Shown: positions 43,288 to 52,554 of the stretch, one piece after another
Numbering within the stretch: the first letter of the stretch is position 1
Layout of the letters: each line of letters starts with the position of its first letter
NCBI RefSeq assembly: GCF_900142715.1
Contig: NZ_FRBX01000003.1
Coordinates: 558,001 to 622,000, forward strand
From: Flavobacterium pectinovorum
GTDB lineage: Bacteria > Bacteroidota > Bacteroidia > Flavobacteriales > Flavobacteriaceae
Length of the DNA stretch: 64,000 nt
Direction: 5' to 3'
Program-made: the position numbers and the translations under genes
Notes under the pieces: generated by a model
What the model was told of the DNA's origin: nothing
Seen by the model: only the letters and a program-made list of their open reading frames with translations
Database searches by the model: none

Positions 43288-44241
43288 TTATTTGAAAAAA
43301 CTATCTACAAATTCGTATTTATTAAAGACCTGTAAATCCTCAATTCCTTCACCAACACCAATATATTTTACAGGAATTTGAAACTGATCTGAAATACCAA
43401 TAACAACACCGCCTTTTGCAGTTCCGTCCAGCTTAGTTACAGCTAGAGAAGTTACTTCTGTCGCAGCTGTAAATTGTTTTGCTTGTTCAAAGGCATTCTG
43501 ACCTGTAGAACCATCCAAAACCAAAAGCACATCGTGAGGCGCATCAGCAACAACCTTTTGCATTACGCGTTTTACTTTGGTTAACTCGTTCATCAAATTG
43601 ATTTTATTATGTAACCTTCCGGCAGTATCAATAATAACAACATCTGCATATTGAGCAACTGCTGATTGCAATGTATCAAAAGCTACAGAAGCAGGATCGC
43701 TTCCCATATTTTGTCTTACAATTGGCACATCAACACGATCTGCCCAAACTTGCAATTGATCTATCGCAGCAGCACGAAAAGTATCTGCAGCACCTAAAAC
43801 TACTTTATAACCCGCTTTTTTGAACTGATAAGCTAATTTACCAATAGTAGTTGTTTTACCAACTCCATTAACTCCCACAACCATTAAAACATATGGTTTT
43901 TTATCTTTCGGAATTTCAAATTCGGTTGCTTCGCCTCTATTGGTTTCAGATAATAACGCACCAATTTCCTCACGAAGAATCTGGTTTAATTCTTCTGTTC
44001 CTAAATATTTATCTTCGGCAACACGTTTTTCAATTCTTGAAATTATTTTTAAAGTTGTGTTTACACCAACATCAGATGCCACAAGAATTTCTTCAAGATC
44101 ATCTAAAACATCGTCATCGACTTTAGATTTTCCGGCAACAGCTTTACTTAACTTTGAAAAAAAAGTAGTTTTTGATTTTTCAAGACTTTTGTCTAAAGTC
44201 TCTTTTTTATCAGTAGAGAATAATTTTTTAAAAAAACTCAT
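43288..44241 (-). CDS. ftsY: Signal recognition particle receptor FtsY
   Basis: The 317-residue protein has a short N domain and the GTPase G domain: GVNGVGKTTTIGKLA (P-loop), DTFRAAAIDQLQVW, DTAGRLHNK, TKLDGTAKGG and YIGVGEGIEDLQVF at the end. It docks SRP-bound ribosomes at the membrane. The long acidic A domain is absent, as is usual in Bacteroidota. It is 265 bases from the DUF4295 gene, with a terminator between, so it probably has its own promoter. Confidence 0.97.
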   Translation of the reverse strand: MSFFKKLFSTDKKETLDKSLEKSKTTFFSKLSKAVAGKSKVDDDVLDDLEEILVASDVGVNTTLKIISRIEKRVAEDKYLGTEELNQILREEIGALLSETNRGEATEFEIPKDKKPYVLMVVGVNGVGKTTTIGKLAYQFKKAGYKVVLGAADTFRAAAIDQLQVWADRVDVPIVRQNMGSDPASVAFDTLQSAVAQYADVVIIDTAGRLHNKINLMNELTKVKRVMQKVVADAPHDVLLVLDGSTGQNAFEQAKQFTAATEVTSLAVTKLDGTAKGGVVIGISDQFQIPVKYIGVGEGIEDLQVFNKYEFVDSFFK

Positions 44242-44346
44242 TATTGTATATAGTATTAGATTGTTAGACTTTAGGATTATTAACGATCCAAAGCCTGAAA
44301 ACTTAAAAAAGGCAATTTTGTTTTTAAACTAATTTAGATATTGTAA

Positions 44347-44382
44347 AATCTTTTATCTTAATAAAGTTAAGAATAAAAGATT
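44347..44382. repeat. Hairpin in the ftsY leader region
   Basis: AATCTTTTATCTTAA pairs with TTAAGAATAAAAGATT through 15 base pairs and one bulged A. It lies 106 bases upstream of the ftsY start, without a T run, so it is a leader structure rather than an obvious terminator. Confidence 0.5.
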
Positions 44383-44441
44383 GAAGTAAAATCATAATTT
44401 TTTGTTTAAAAAACCCAATTTGGGCTTCTCTAAATTTTAGA

Positions 44442-44449
44442 CAAATATA
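44442..44449 (-). promoter_or_regulatory. Candidate -7 element (TATATTTG) for ftsY
   Basis: The minus strand reads TATATTTG, an exact TAnnTTTG match just past the DUF4295 terminator. It would give a leader of about 195 bases. The -33 position falls inside the terminator stem and shows no TTG. Confidence 0.3.
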
Positions 44450-44456
44450 AAAATAA

Positions 44457-44487
44457 AAAAGCTACTTTCGGAATGAAAGTAGCTTTT
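44457..44487 (-). terminator. Intrinsic terminator after DUF4295
   Basis: A perfect 13-bp stem AAAAGCTACTTTC/GAAAGTAGCTTTT with loop GGAAT is followed on the minus strand by a T-rich run. It lies 20 bases past the DUF4295 stop and separates the ribosomal-protein genes from ftsY. Confidence 0.85.
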
Positions 44488-44506
44488 CTATATACTGTAA
44501 TTGTTA

Positions 44507-44659
44507 TTATTTCTTTTTCAAGAAAGTATCAACTTCTTCAGGAGCCATAATAGATTCTACGAATGTATATGCACCAGTTTTTGGAGATTTTACCATTTTG
44601 ATGGCTTTTGATAATCTCTTAGAAGATGTTTGTAACGATGCTACGGTTTTCTTTGCCAT
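44507..44659 (-). CDS. DUF4295 small ribosome-linked protein
   Basis: The 50-residue protein begins MAKKTVASLQTSSKRLSKAI and ends VDTFLKKK, a match to DUF4295. It is lysine-rich and conserved next to rpmG in Bacteroidota, suggesting a ribosome-associated role (inference). It starts 77 bases after rpmG and is followed by a terminator. Confidence 0.92.
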   Translation of the reverse strand: MAKKTVASLQTSSKRLSKAIKMVKSPKTGAYTFVESIMAPEEVDTFLKKK

Positions 44660-44736
44660 GATTCAAATGTTATTTGAAGTTTCTTATAAAACTCGAAATG
44701 GCTAAACCATTTGAGATTTACAAAAATCTCTAATTA

Positions 44737-44919
44737 TTACTTAATTTCTTTGTGAACAGTTACGCGTTTCAAGATTGGATTAAATTTTTTAATCTCTAAT
44801 CTGTCCGGAGTATTTTTTTTGTTCTTAGTTGTAATGTATCTAGAAGTTCCTGGAACACCAGAAGTCTTGTGCTCAGTACATTCTAAAATTACCTGGATTC
44901 TATTACCTTTCTTTGCCAT
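44737..44919 (-). CDS. rpmG: 50S ribosomal protein L33
   Basis: The 60-residue protein matches L33: [43 protein letters not shown] and the C-terminal HKEIK. The zinc cysteine pairs of the C+ form are absent, with only one Cys present, so it is the C-minus type. It lies 27 bases after rpmB in the same operon. Confidence 0.98.
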
Positions 44920-44946
44920 CTTGCTATATATTTATTTAGGAAAAGA

Positions 44947-45183
44947 TTATTTGATAAATCCTTCTGACTGTGCTTTTTTCAAAACAGCAGTGATTCCATT
45001 TTTATTAATTGTTTTTATCGTAGATGCTGCTACTCTAAGAGTAATCCATCTATCTTCTTCTGGAAGATAAAAACGCTTTTTAACTAAGTTTACAGAAAAT
45101 TTTCTCTTAGTTTTGTTCATAGCGTGAGAAACGTTATTTCCTACCATCGCTCTTTTACCTGTAAGGTCACAAACTCTTGACAT
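44947..45183 (-). CDS. rpmB: 50S ribosomal protein L28
   Basis: The 78-residue protein matches L28: [37 protein letters not shown] start and [19 protein letters not shown]. It is the first gene of the rpmB-rpmG-DUF4295 unit and has a candidate promoter 37 bases upstream. Confidence 0.98.
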   Translation of the reverse strand: MSRVCDLTGKRAMVGNNVSHAMNKTKRKFSVNLVKKRFYLPEEDRWITLRVAASTIKTINKNGITAVLKKAQSEGFIK

Positions 45184-45219
45184 TATACTTATCTTTTATC
45201 GTTATTCAAAATCAGGGTG

Positions 45220-45250
45220 CAAAGAAAAGAAAAATAAACCATTGTAGCAA
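45220..45250 (-). promoter_or_regulatory. Candidate promoter for the rpmB operon
   Basis: On the minus strand TTG (45250-45248) is followed by a 20-base spacer and TTTCTTTG (45227-45220), one mismatch from TAnnTTTG. It gives a leader of about 30 bases and suggests that rpmB is not solely transcribed from cinA. Confidence 0.5.
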
Positions 45251-45254
45251 AAAT

Positions 45255-46508
45255 TTATTGCACATTTTTTAAAATTTCTTTCTGTAATATTTCTAAACTC
45301 TTAATCGAAGCTCTATCTATCACTTTTTCACGTGGTTGGCCAAAATTAAATTCTTCAACAATTATATCATCGGGGGTAGCTAAAGCGATAAAAACAGTTC
45401 CAATTTCAGCATCTGCATCACCTTTTGTCGGTCCGGCGTTCCCGGTTGTTGCAATTGCATAGTCTGTTTTAAGCATCTGTTTCACATTCAAAGCCATAGC
45501 CGATGCCACTTGTGCACTTACTACCGAAAATTCGTCTACTAAATCTTGCGAGATACCGAGAACATTAACCTTTGCCTCTGTCGCATATGAAACAATACTG
45601 CCTTTAAAATATTTTGAAGCTCCGGGAACTCCCGATAAAATCGAAGCAATTTTCCCTCCAGTAAAACTTTCAGCCGTTGAAATTGTTTTATTTTGCCTCG
45701 TTAAAATCTTTCCGACTACAGATTCTATGGTTTCATTTTCTTCGTAACCCACTATAATATCATGAATTATCGCATCTAAAGATTTTACATTAGATTCGAT
45801 AGCTTCTTCTAATTCTTCTTTATTAGTTCCTCTCGCGGTTAAACGCAAACGCACTCTGCCCGGATTTGGCAAATAGGCTAATTTGATAAAATCAGGCAAG
45901 TTATTCTCCCAATGTTCAATACGTTCTGCAACTAAACTTTCACCTTGACCATACGTTAAAATGGTTTTATGTATGATATACGGTCGTTTGTATTCGCGAA
46001 CAATTTTTGGAATTATTTCTTCTTCAACTAAATATTTCATTTCATACGGAACTCCCGGAAGCGAAATAAAGACTGTATCTTCTTTTTTCATCCACATTCC
46101 CGGTGCCGTACCCACTTTGTTATACAAAACGGTACATTTTGAAGGGACCAGAGCCTGATCTTTATTTAATTGCGAAATTGGCCTCTTATAAAAACCTTCA
46201 ATTAGTTCTGTTACGTGAGCCAAAACTTCTGGGTTTACAACTAATTCATCATCAAAATATTCGCAGAATGTTTTTTTGGTAACATCATCTTTTGTTGGCC
46301 CTAATCCACCTGTAACAATAACAACATCGACTTTGTTTTGAAGTTGTGCGAAAGTATCTAAAATATGTTTTTTATCATCACTTATCGAAATCATTTCTCT
46401 GGTTTCGACTCCAATTCGATCAAGAGATTTTGCAATAAAACCAGAATTTGTATCCACAATCTGACCTATTAAGATTTCATCTCCAATTGTTATAATAGTT
46501 GCTTTCAT
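45255..46508 (-). CDS. cinA: CinA-family NMN deamidase/competence-damage protein
   Basis: The 417-residue protein has an N-terminal MoCF-type domain ([41 protein letters not shown]) and a C-terminal CinA deamidase domain from about 250 ([57 protein letters not shown]). The C-terminal domain recycles nicotinamide mononucleotide; the N-terminal may act as ADP-ribose pyrophosphatase. It lies upstream of the L28 gene on the same strand. Confidence 0.96.
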   Translation of the reverse strand: MKATIITIGDEILIGQIVDTNSGFIAKSLDRIGVETREMISISDDKKHILDTFAQLQNKVDVVIVTGGLGPTKDDVTKKTFCEYFDDELVVNPEVLAHVTELIEGFYKRPISQLNKDQALVPSKCTVLYNKVGTAPGMWMKKEDTVFISLPGVPYEMKYLVEEEIIPKIVREYKRPYIIHKTILTYGQGESLVAERIEHWENNLPDFIKLAYLPNPGRVRLRLTARGTNKEELEEAIESNVKSLDAIIHDIIVGYEENETIESVVGKILTRQNKTISTAESFTGGKIASILSGVPGASKYFKGSIVSYATEAKVNVLGISQDLVDEFSVVSAQVASAMALNVKQMLKTDYAIATTGNAGPTKGDADAEIGTVFIALATPDDIIVEEFNFGQPREKVIDRASIKSLEILQKEILKNVQ

Positions 46509-46578
46509 ACGAATAGAATATTTTACTTACTTCAAAAGTAAGTCATTTATTAAGAAGTAGGTCTTGTCGAAATGATGT

Positions 46579-46727
46579 GCGTGAGGGTAGAAACGGCATC
46601 CTTTTGTAACACAAGAGACGACACGTTAAACGAAAATTTTCCGAAACAAAAGATATAGTATCCTAAAAGTTTCGGGACGTCCCTATTTTTGACCTAAATT
46701 AAAAGGGCAAAAAATAGGGACACGCCT
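46579..46727 (+). ncRNA. Structured RNA-like repeat element D (longer, degenerate)
   Basis: On the plus strand it starts GCGTGAGGGTAGAAACGG, CATCCTTTTGT, then a longer variable insert, ACAAAAGATATAGTATCC, and ends with a 12-bp stem (46679-46690 with 46710-46721) and GGGACACGCC. The two ends match element B and the middle matches element A. Unlike A to C it is not in sense before a gene; it points into the 3' end of the Hpt gene. Confidence 0.45.
46679..46721. terminator. Hairpin past the Hpt gene
   Basis: GTCCCTATTTTT pairs perfectly with AAAAATAGGGAC around a 19-base loop, ten bases beyond the Hpt stop on the minus strand. A clear T run is missing, so terminator function is uncertain; it is also the end of element D. 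Confidence 0.5.
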
Positions 46728-46730
46728 AAA

Positions 46731-47075
46731 TTAAACATCAAAGTCTTTTTTGATTTCTTTGATAGCTTCTTTTACTTGTATTTTTATACTTTTAAAAGTT
46801 TCAACAATTTCTTTTTTCTTGCCTTCAGCTTTTGTCCAGGCTTCAACCTGAAGAATTTCTTCAAAAGCAACATTTAAACCCAACAAATCTAATGTTGGTT
46901 TAATCTTATGCGCATAAGCATAGGCATATTTATGATCCTTCTTTTTAATTCCTTCTTTGATTTGTTTTAGATCTTCAGGAACTTCGGTAACAAATAATTT
47001 AAGAATTTCGTTTACAAATTCGGGATCATTATCTGAAAGCGCATACACTTTCGAAAGGTTATATTTTAAAGCCAT
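46731..47075 (-). CDS. Hpt-domain phosphotransfer protein
   Basis: The 114-residue protein is a single Hpt helix bundle with the phosphoacceptor histidine in YAYAHKIKPTLDLLGL. It would relay phosphate between hybrid kinases and response regulators encoded elsewhere. Its ATG shares one base with the FAH stop, so it is translationally coupled to that gene. Its partner kinase cannot be identified from the window. Confidence 0.88.
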   Translation of the reverse strand: MALKYNLSKVYALSDNDPEFVNEILKLFVTEVPEDLKQIKEGIKKKDHKYAYAYAHKIKPTLDLLGLNVAFEEILQVEAWTKAEGKKKEIVETFKSIKIQVKEAIKEIKKDFDV

Positions 47076-47686
47076 TATTTTACTTGTATTCTAAATAATT
47101 TTTTATCTTCTAAAAAGCCTTCTAAAACATCGTTTGGTTTAACTGCCGCAACACCTTCCGGTGTTCCTGTAAAAATGATATCGCCTATTTTTAATGTAAA
47201 GAATTGTGACACATATGAAATAAGCTCATCAATTTTCCAAAGCATATGACTTGTATTGCCTTTTTGAACTGTTTTTGCATTATTTGTCAGTTCAAAACTA
47301 AGATTTTCCATCGAAATAAAATCAGTTTTAGGCAAAAAATCTCCAATAATTGCAGAACCATCAAAGGCTTTTGCTTTTTCCCAAGGTAATCCTTTTTCTT
47401 TTAACTTAGCTTGTAAATCCCTGGCAGTAAAATCAATACCTACACTAATTTCATCATAATATTTGTGTGCAAACTTAGGCTCAATATATTTTCCTACTTT
47501 GTTAATTTTTACAATTATCTCAATTTCGTGATGAATTTCTTCAGAAAATTCAGGAATTACGAAAGGATACTGCTTTAACAAAACTGCTGAATCAGGCTTC
47601 ATAAAGATCACTGGTTCTGCCGGTCTTTCGTTTTTTAATTCCGCTATATGATTGGCATAATTTCTACCGATACAGATTATTTTCAT
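47075..47686 (-). CDS. Fumarylacetoacetate hydrolase family protein
   Basis: The 203-residue protein is the short FAH-fold form: IICIGRNYANHIAELKNERPAEPVIFMKPDSA, HHEIEIIVKI with the metal-binding Glu residues, GIDFTARDLQAK, and FTGTPEGVAAVKPNDVL. Members hydrolyse or decarboxylate acylpyruvates or oxaloacetate, with a divalent metal. The precise substrate is not evident. It begins an operon with the Hpt gene. Confidence 0.92.
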   Translation of the reverse strand: MKIICIGRNYANHIAELKNERPAEPVIFMKPDSAVLLKQYPFVIPEFSEEIHHEIEIIVKINKVGKYIEPKFAHKYYDEISVGIDFTARDLQAKLKEKGLPWEKAKAFDGSAIIGDFLPKTDFISMENLSFELTNNAKTVQKGNTSHMLWKIDELISYVSQFFTLKIGDIIFTGTPEGVAAVKPNDVLEGFLEDKKLFRIQVK

Positions 47687-47700
47687 TTCTTTATAAGTTA

Positions 47701-47781
47701 CTAAGGTTCTAAGTTGCTAAGATTCTAAGAAAATATGCAAAAAAACTCAGCATCTTAGAACCTTAGCAACTTAGAATCTTA
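47701..47781. repeat. CTAAGGTTCTAAG palindrome overlapping the exonuclease stop
   Basis: Arms at 47702-47729 and 47754-47781 pair at 26 of 28 positions. Each arm contains repeats of a CTAAGNTT word. The right arm includes the exonuclease stop codon at 47779-47781. It would form a long hairpin in the transcript between the exonuclease and FAH genes. Confidence 0.85.
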
Positions 47782-48549
47782 CTTCGTATTTAATCTTCTT
47801 AATTTAATTGCTGTCAGAACTTTTTTGGTATATAATGGAAAATCAGCATTTTGAATCCAGCTGAAATAACCTGGTTCTGTTTCTAAAACCTTATCTACTT
47901 TTGCTCCTTTGTGTTTTCCAAAGGTGAAAATTTCTTCTCCATCCTGATCAAAAGCAATCATTCCTGCAAAATCGGCAATTTTTTTACGAGTTGTAAATTC
48001 AGACAATACTTTCATATCGTTTTCCAACTCAGGATAGCGATCTAATTGTGCTTTTAAAATTTCATAGGTCGCCATTGTATCCGCTTCTGCTGAATGCGCA
48101 TTTTCAAGACTTTTTCCACAATAAAACTTCAAGGCCGCACTTAAGGTACGTTCTTCCATTTTATGAAAAATAGTCTGCACATCTACCGAAACTTTGTTTT
48201 TCATATCAAAATCAACTCCCGCACGAAGTAACTCTTCTGCCAATAACGGAATATCAAAACGATCGGAGTTAAATCCACCCAAATCACTGTCTTTTATCAT
48301 ATTATGAACCTGTGGAGCTAATTCGGCAAAAGTAGGCTCATTCGCTATTTTTTCATCAGTAATACCGTGGACAGCTGTAGTTTGCGGCGGAATTGGAATG
48401 GTTGGATTCACTAACCATGTTTTACTTTCCTTGTTTCCGTTAGGAAAAACTTTAAATATTGAAATTTCTACTATTCGATCTTTCCCAATGTCAATACCTG
48501 TAGTTTCGAGGTCAAAAAAGCAAATTGGTTTGTTGAGTTTAAGTTCCAT
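47779..48549 (-). CDS. DnaQ-like 3'-5' exonuclease
   Basis: The 256-residue protein has the DEDDh exonuclease motifs: ICFFDLETTGIDIGKDRIVEI (Exo I), GFNSDRFDIPLLAEELL (Exo II) and HSAEADTMATYEIL (Exo III). The C-terminal part, from about 185, carries a short conserved extension (FGKHKGAKVDKVLETEPGYFSWI) seen in similar Bacteroidota proteins. It probably acts in proofreading or RNA/DNA trimming. A long palindrome covers its stop codon. Confidence 0.93.
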   Translation of the reverse strand: MELKLNKPICFFDLETTGIDIGKDRIVEISIFKVFPNGNKESKTWLVNPTIPIPPQTTAVHGITDEKIANEPTFAELAPQVHNMIKDSDLGGFNSDRFDIPLLAEELLRAGVDFDMKNKVSVDVQTIFHKMEERTLSAALKFYCGKSLENAHSAEADTMATYEILKAQLDRYPELENDMKVLSEFTTRKKIADFAGMIAFDQDGEEIFTFGKHKGAKVDKVLETEPGYFSWIQNADFPLYTKKVLTAIKLRRLNTK

Positions 48550-48660
48550 ATTTAAATTTTATAAGTTTACAAATATAAATTTTAAAGACGAATTTTCCTT
48601 GTCTTTTTTATAAAGTTAAGCATTCTTGTTATTGATTAAATAAATAATAATAAAAGAAAA

Positions 48661-48689
48661 CCCTTTCAACATTAAAAATGTTAAAAGGG
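48661..48689 (-). terminator. Intrinsic terminator after the E2 gene
   Basis: The stem CCCTTTCAACAT/ATGTTAAAAGGG has one mismatch and loop TAAAA, and is followed on the minus strand by a T-rich run. It lies 26 bases past the E2 stop. Confidence 0.85.
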
Positions 48690-48714
48690 CTAATTATTTA
48701 TAAAATTATGATTT

Positions 48715-50094
48715 TTAAAAGTCTCTGTCTACATCAAAAGCTTCTAAATATTCAGCAACACGTTTTACAAAACTACCTCCTAAGGCACCATCTACAACTC
48801 TATGATCGTAAGAATGCGATAAGAACATTTTTTGGCGAATTCCGATAAAATCACCTTCAGGCGTTTCTATAACAGCTGGCACTTTACGAATTGCGCCCAA
48901 AGCTAAAATCCCTACTTGCGGCTGATTGATAATTGGCGTACCAAAAACACTACCAAAAGTTCCCACGTTTGTTACAGTATAAGTTCCGCCTTGTGTATCG
49001 TCTGGTTTTAGTTTTCCTGCTTTTGCACGGTTCCCTAAATCGTTAACTGCTTTTGCCATTCCAACAAGATTCAACTGATCGGCATTTTTAATAACCGGCA
49101 CAATTAAATTTCCGTTTGGCAAAGCTGCAGCCATTCCTAAATTTATATTTTTCTTTTTGATAATATAATCACCATTAACAGAAATATTCATTCCCGGAAA
49201 ATCTTTTAGCGCTTTTGCAACGGCTTCCATCATAATTGGCGTAAAAGTTAGCTTCTCGCCTTCTCTCTTTTCAAAAGCAGTTTTAACTTTATCTCTCCAT
49301 TTTACAATGTTGGTAACATCAACTTCAATAAACGATTGTACGTGTGCAGAAGTTTGTACCGATGCTATCATATAACCCGAAATCAGTTTACGCATTCTGT
49401 CCATTTCGATGATTTCATCACCTCCGTTTACAGAAACCGGAACCGCCTGTTGGCTTTTTTGAATTGCTGTTTCAGCAACTTTTGGCGCAACCGGAGTTGT
49501 AGTATCAGTCACAGTATCAGTTTGAGCTTGAGTAGCAGTCTCAGTTTTTTCAACTGCAATTGGCTCAGCTTTTGGAGTTATAACGCCAGCTTTACGATCT
49601 TCTACATATTTTAAAATATCTTCTTTGGTAACTCTGCCATCTTTTCCTGAACCATTAATACCGTCTAATTCTGCAGTAGAAATACCTTCTTCTTTTGCAA
49701 TATTTTTAACTAATGGAGAAAAGAATTTATCTGATCCCGAAAAATCCTGAGGGGCAGCAACAGTCTCCTGAGCTGTTTCAATTGTTTTTTCGATTTCAGT
49801 TACTTCTGCCGGAACCGCAACCTGTTCTTCAACTTTTGCTTGCGGAACATCTCCTTCTGTTTCAATAATTGCAATGGTTTGACCAACCTGAACTAAATCA
49901 TCTTTGCCAAATAATTGTTCAACTAAAATTCCCGAAACCTCGCTTGGTACTTCGCTATCTACTTTATCAGTCGCGATTTCAAGTACTGCTTCATCAGTTT
50001 CAATTTTGTCTCCAACTTCTTTCAACCAGTTTGTAATAGTTGCTTCAGCTACACTTTCTCCCATTTTGGGAAGTTTTAATTCAAATCTTGCCAT
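48715..50094 (-). CDS. 2-oxo acid dehydrogenase dihydrolipoyl acyltransferase (E2)
   Basis: The 459-residue protein has a lipoyl domain with lipoylated K44 in IATDKVDSEV, a linker rich in Glu, Val and Thr, an E3-binding domain (FFSPLVKNIAKEEGISTAELDGINGSGKDGRVTKEDIL-type, about 123-165) and the acyltransferase core, with SHSYDHRVVDGALGG near the end. It transfers acyl groups to CoA in a pyruvate, 2-oxoglutarate or branched-chain complex. E1 and E3 genes are not adjacent, so the exact complex is unclear; the branched-chain type is plausible. Confidence 0.93.
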   Translation of the reverse strand: MARFELKLPKMGESVAEATITNWLKEVGDKIETDEAVLEIATDKVDSEVPSEVSGILVEQLFGKDDLVQVGQTIAIIETEGDVPQAKVEEQVAVPAEVTEIEKTIETAQETVAAPQDFSGSDKFFSPLVKNIAKEEGISTAELDGINGSGKDGRVTKEDILKYVEDRKAGVITPKAEPIAVEKTETATQAQTDTVTDTTTPVAPKVAETAIQKSQQAVPVSVNGGDEIIEMDRMRKLISGYMIASVQTSAHVQSFIEVDVTNIVKWRDKVKTAFEKREGEKLTFTPIMMEAVAKALKDFPGMNISVNGDYIIKKKNINLGMAAALPNGNLIVPVIKNADQLNLVGMAKAVNDLGNRAKAGKLKPDDTQGGTYTVTNVGTFGSVFGTPIINQPQVGILALGAIRKVPAVIETPEGDFIGIRQKMFLSHSYDHRVVDGALGGSFVKRVAEYLEAFDVDRDF

Positions 50095-50178
50095 ATTGTT
50101 AACCTCAAGGGTGATTTTGATTTTCAGATTGCGAAATTACTGAATATTTTAAATATAAATTATATTTAATATAATTTT

Positions 50179-51342
50179 TTACTCAATTTTTATAATTTGA
50201 CCTCTATCATTTCTTGAATTACTTCCAATAACAAAATTTGCTCTTTTGGGCAAAATCTTAAAAGTAATGCTCTTATCTTTAAGAGTTTCTATGATTTTGA
50301 TACATTTTTTGAACGAAACATAGTGATTATCCAAAATAATCTCAACTCTTTTACCTCTCGAAATCTGCGACGAATTTACCATTTTTTCTTTTTTGAAATC
50401 GAAAATAACGACTTTATTTTTCAGAATAAAAGTCAACTTTTCAGACAATTCTGTATTTAAAGAATATAAAAAATAGATATCTGGCAATTGTTTTACTTTC
50501 GGTTTTCCACGAAACATTTTAATGAATGAAAAAAACGTGATTCCAACTTTAATGAAAACAGAAAAAAATAAGGACTTTTTAAAATGTTTCTGATAAAAAA
50601 AAGTCATTGCTTCCTGAAAACGCTTCATATATTTTTCATCTTTTACAGTACTCTCTCCTTTATAATGTAAAACCGTAGTGTCATGAAAATAGAAATTTGT
50701 TTTTTTCATTTTCAAAGTACGATACGACAAATCAATATCATCAGCATACATAAAACAATCCTCGTCAAAACCTTTTAAATTAAGATATAAATCTCTTTCC
50801 ATCAACATAAAGGCACCAACTAAAATCTCAACTTCCCCAGTTTCATTCTCATCCAAATGCTGAGCATAATATTGATTGAAAAGTTTTGATTTTGGAAAAA
50901 TTTTATAGAGTCCAAAAAACTTGGTAAAAGCTACCCAGGGTGTTGGAATCCCGCGTTTACTTTCCGGCAGAAAATTTCCTGTTCCATCAATTAATTTACA
51001 GCCAATGATTCCGAGATTAGTTTGCCTTTCGGCGAAAGCCAAAATCTTTGTAAAAGTATCTTCTGCAACAACCGTATCAGGATTTAAAATGCATACGTAT
51101 TTTCCTTTTGCCTCGTCAACCGCAATATTATTTCCTTTTGGAAAACCAAAATTTTCTTTGTTCTCAATCAGTTTTACGTCAGGAAATCGCTCTTGCATCA
51201 TCAAACAACTATCGTCATCAGAATTATTATCTATTACAATAATTTCTGCATCAAGATTAGAAATCGCTTCCTGAACGCTTAAAACGCATTGTTCCAGAAA
51301 GTAACGCACATTATAATTAAGAATAATAACAGATAATTGCAT
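50179..51342 (-). CDS. GT2 glycosyltransferase
   Basis: The 387-residue protein has a GT-A domain with VIILNYNVRYFLEQCVLSV, IIVIDNNSDDDS, the DxD-type motif NPDTVV, and MYADDIDLSYRTLKM. A hydrophobic segment at about 250-272 suggests membrane attachment. Rhamnosyl- and galactofuranosyl-type enzymes share this form. The acceptor is unknown; it stands apart from the capsule locus by about 4 kb. Confidence 0.9.
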   Translation of the reverse strand: MQLSVIILNYNVRYFLEQCVLSVQEAISNLDAEIIVIDNNSDDDSCLMMQERFPDVKLIENKENFGFPKGNNIAVDEAKGKYVCILNPDTVVAEDTFTKILAFAERQTNLGIIGCKLIDGTGNFLPESKRGIPTPWVAFTKFFGLYKIFPKSKLFNQYYAQHLDENETGEVEILVGAFMLMERDLYLNLKGFDEDCFMYADDIDLSYRTLKMKKTNFYFHDTTVLHYKGESTVKDEKYMKRFQEAMTFFYQKHFKKSLFFSVFIKVGITFFSFIKMFRGKPKVKQLPDIYFLYSLNTELSEKLTFILKNKVVIFDFKKEKMVNSSQISRGKRVEIILDNHYVSFKKCIKIIETLKDKSITFKILPKRANFVIGSNSRNDRGQIIKIE

Positions 51343-51372
51343 GAATTTTTGATCAGTTGATTTTTTGGAAAG

Positions 51373-52554
51373 TTAGAAATTTTCAGCTAAACCCAATCGC
51401 AAAGACCAATCGTTTTTACTAACTCCAAAATCCAGAACCAAATTACTGTTATTTTGCTTGTTCCATTTAATACGAATTCCGGTTCCAACGGCAGGATTCC
51501 ATTTGCTAAAATTATAAGTATCCAGTTTTGAAACAGAGGAAATATTGGTAAAAAATACTGCCCCAAAAAAACCGTTTTTAGTGATGTCGGTTCTATATTC
51601 TGTTTCAAAATAAATTAGTGCGTTACTTCGAAATCTGTTTCTGGTAAAACCTCTTCCGGTTTTACCGTCACGATCCCAGCCAATACTTGGTAAATCGAGA
51701 TAATGTGGTTTCCCACCAAAAGTCGACCAATAAAAAACTCTGGAAGCTAAAACTCTGTGTTTGGTTTTATGGAATGAATAATATTTTCGGGCATCAAAAT
51801 AAATAGATTTCCATTTTTCATCATTTACTCCGCTTGTATTCATCCTGTAATCTGCTTCTACATACAAACCTTGTTCAGGATTTACATTGTTTTCTCTAGA
51901 ATCATACAATCCCTGAATCGCAACTCCAAAAGAATTTTCATCATCAAAATTTCCATCCATATATTTAAAATAATCTGTTTCTTCATCAATATATGATTCT
52001 TCAGAAATATTTTGGTAATTATCTAAAAGGAAACCTAAACCAAGCCTGAAATTTCCAATTATTTTTCGGGTTGCAAATTGATAAAAACGCCATTGCTGAT
52101 AATCTAAAGTTGACATTTTTTCATCTGTATTATGTCCTCCTAAACCATACGTTGGCTGAGGATAAATCATATAACGATAATCTCCGATAAAATTCCAGTT
52201 ATTATTTTTGGTATAAATATAAGACTGAATTGGAAATACATATTGTTTGGTAAAACTGAAATAGGGAGAAAAAGTAACCTGAGACATTTTTGTAGTTTCT
52301 CTGTCTCCAAGATAAAATGTTGTTAAAAAAGACACTACTAAACCAGCATTTTTATCTGAATCTATTGGAACGGGAAGCAGTGAAAATGCTACTTTTTTAT
52401 CAGAATTCCTCGATATGGAATCATTTTTATCAAAAAGCTTATACAGAACATCCAAAATATCTTTTTTCTTATTTTCAATGGTATCGTTTTGTGAGTAACA
52501 AAATGATATGATCAAAAAGAAAAATACGGTAAATATAAATTTCAGACTTTTCAT
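51373..52554 (-). CDS. BamA/TamA-like outer-membrane beta-barrel protein
   Basis: The start at ATG 52554 (393 residues) yields a signal peptide (MKSLKFIFTVFFFLIISFCYSQ); the longer frame to 52647 is rejected. Repeated amphipathic strands and a GRGFTRNRFRSNALIYFETEYR motif resemble the barrel half of the Omp85 superfamily. There are no POTRA repeats. The protein ends with the aromatic WSLRLGLAENF, typical for barrel insertion. A role in surface protein or lipid export is possible but not shown. Confidence 0.8.
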   Translation of the reverse strand: MKSLKFIFTVFFFLIISFCYSQNDTIENKKKDILDVLYKLFDKNDSISRNSDKKVAFSLLPVPIDSDKNAGLVVSFLTTFYLGDRETTKMSQVTFSPYFSFTKQYVFPIQSYIYTKNNNWNFIGDYRYMIYPQPTYGLGGHNTDEKMSTLDYQQWRFYQFATRKIIGNFRLGLGFLLDNYQNISEESYIDEETDYFKYMDGNFDDENSFGVAIQGLYDSRENNVNPEQGLYVEADYRMNTSGVNDEKWKSIYFDARKYYSFHKTKHRVLASRVFYWSTFGGKPHYLDLPSIGWDRDGKTGRGFTRNRFRSNALIYFETEYRTDITKNGFFGAVFFTNISSVSKLDTYNFSKWNPAVGTGIRIKWNKQNNSNLVLDFGVSKNDWSLRLGLAENF

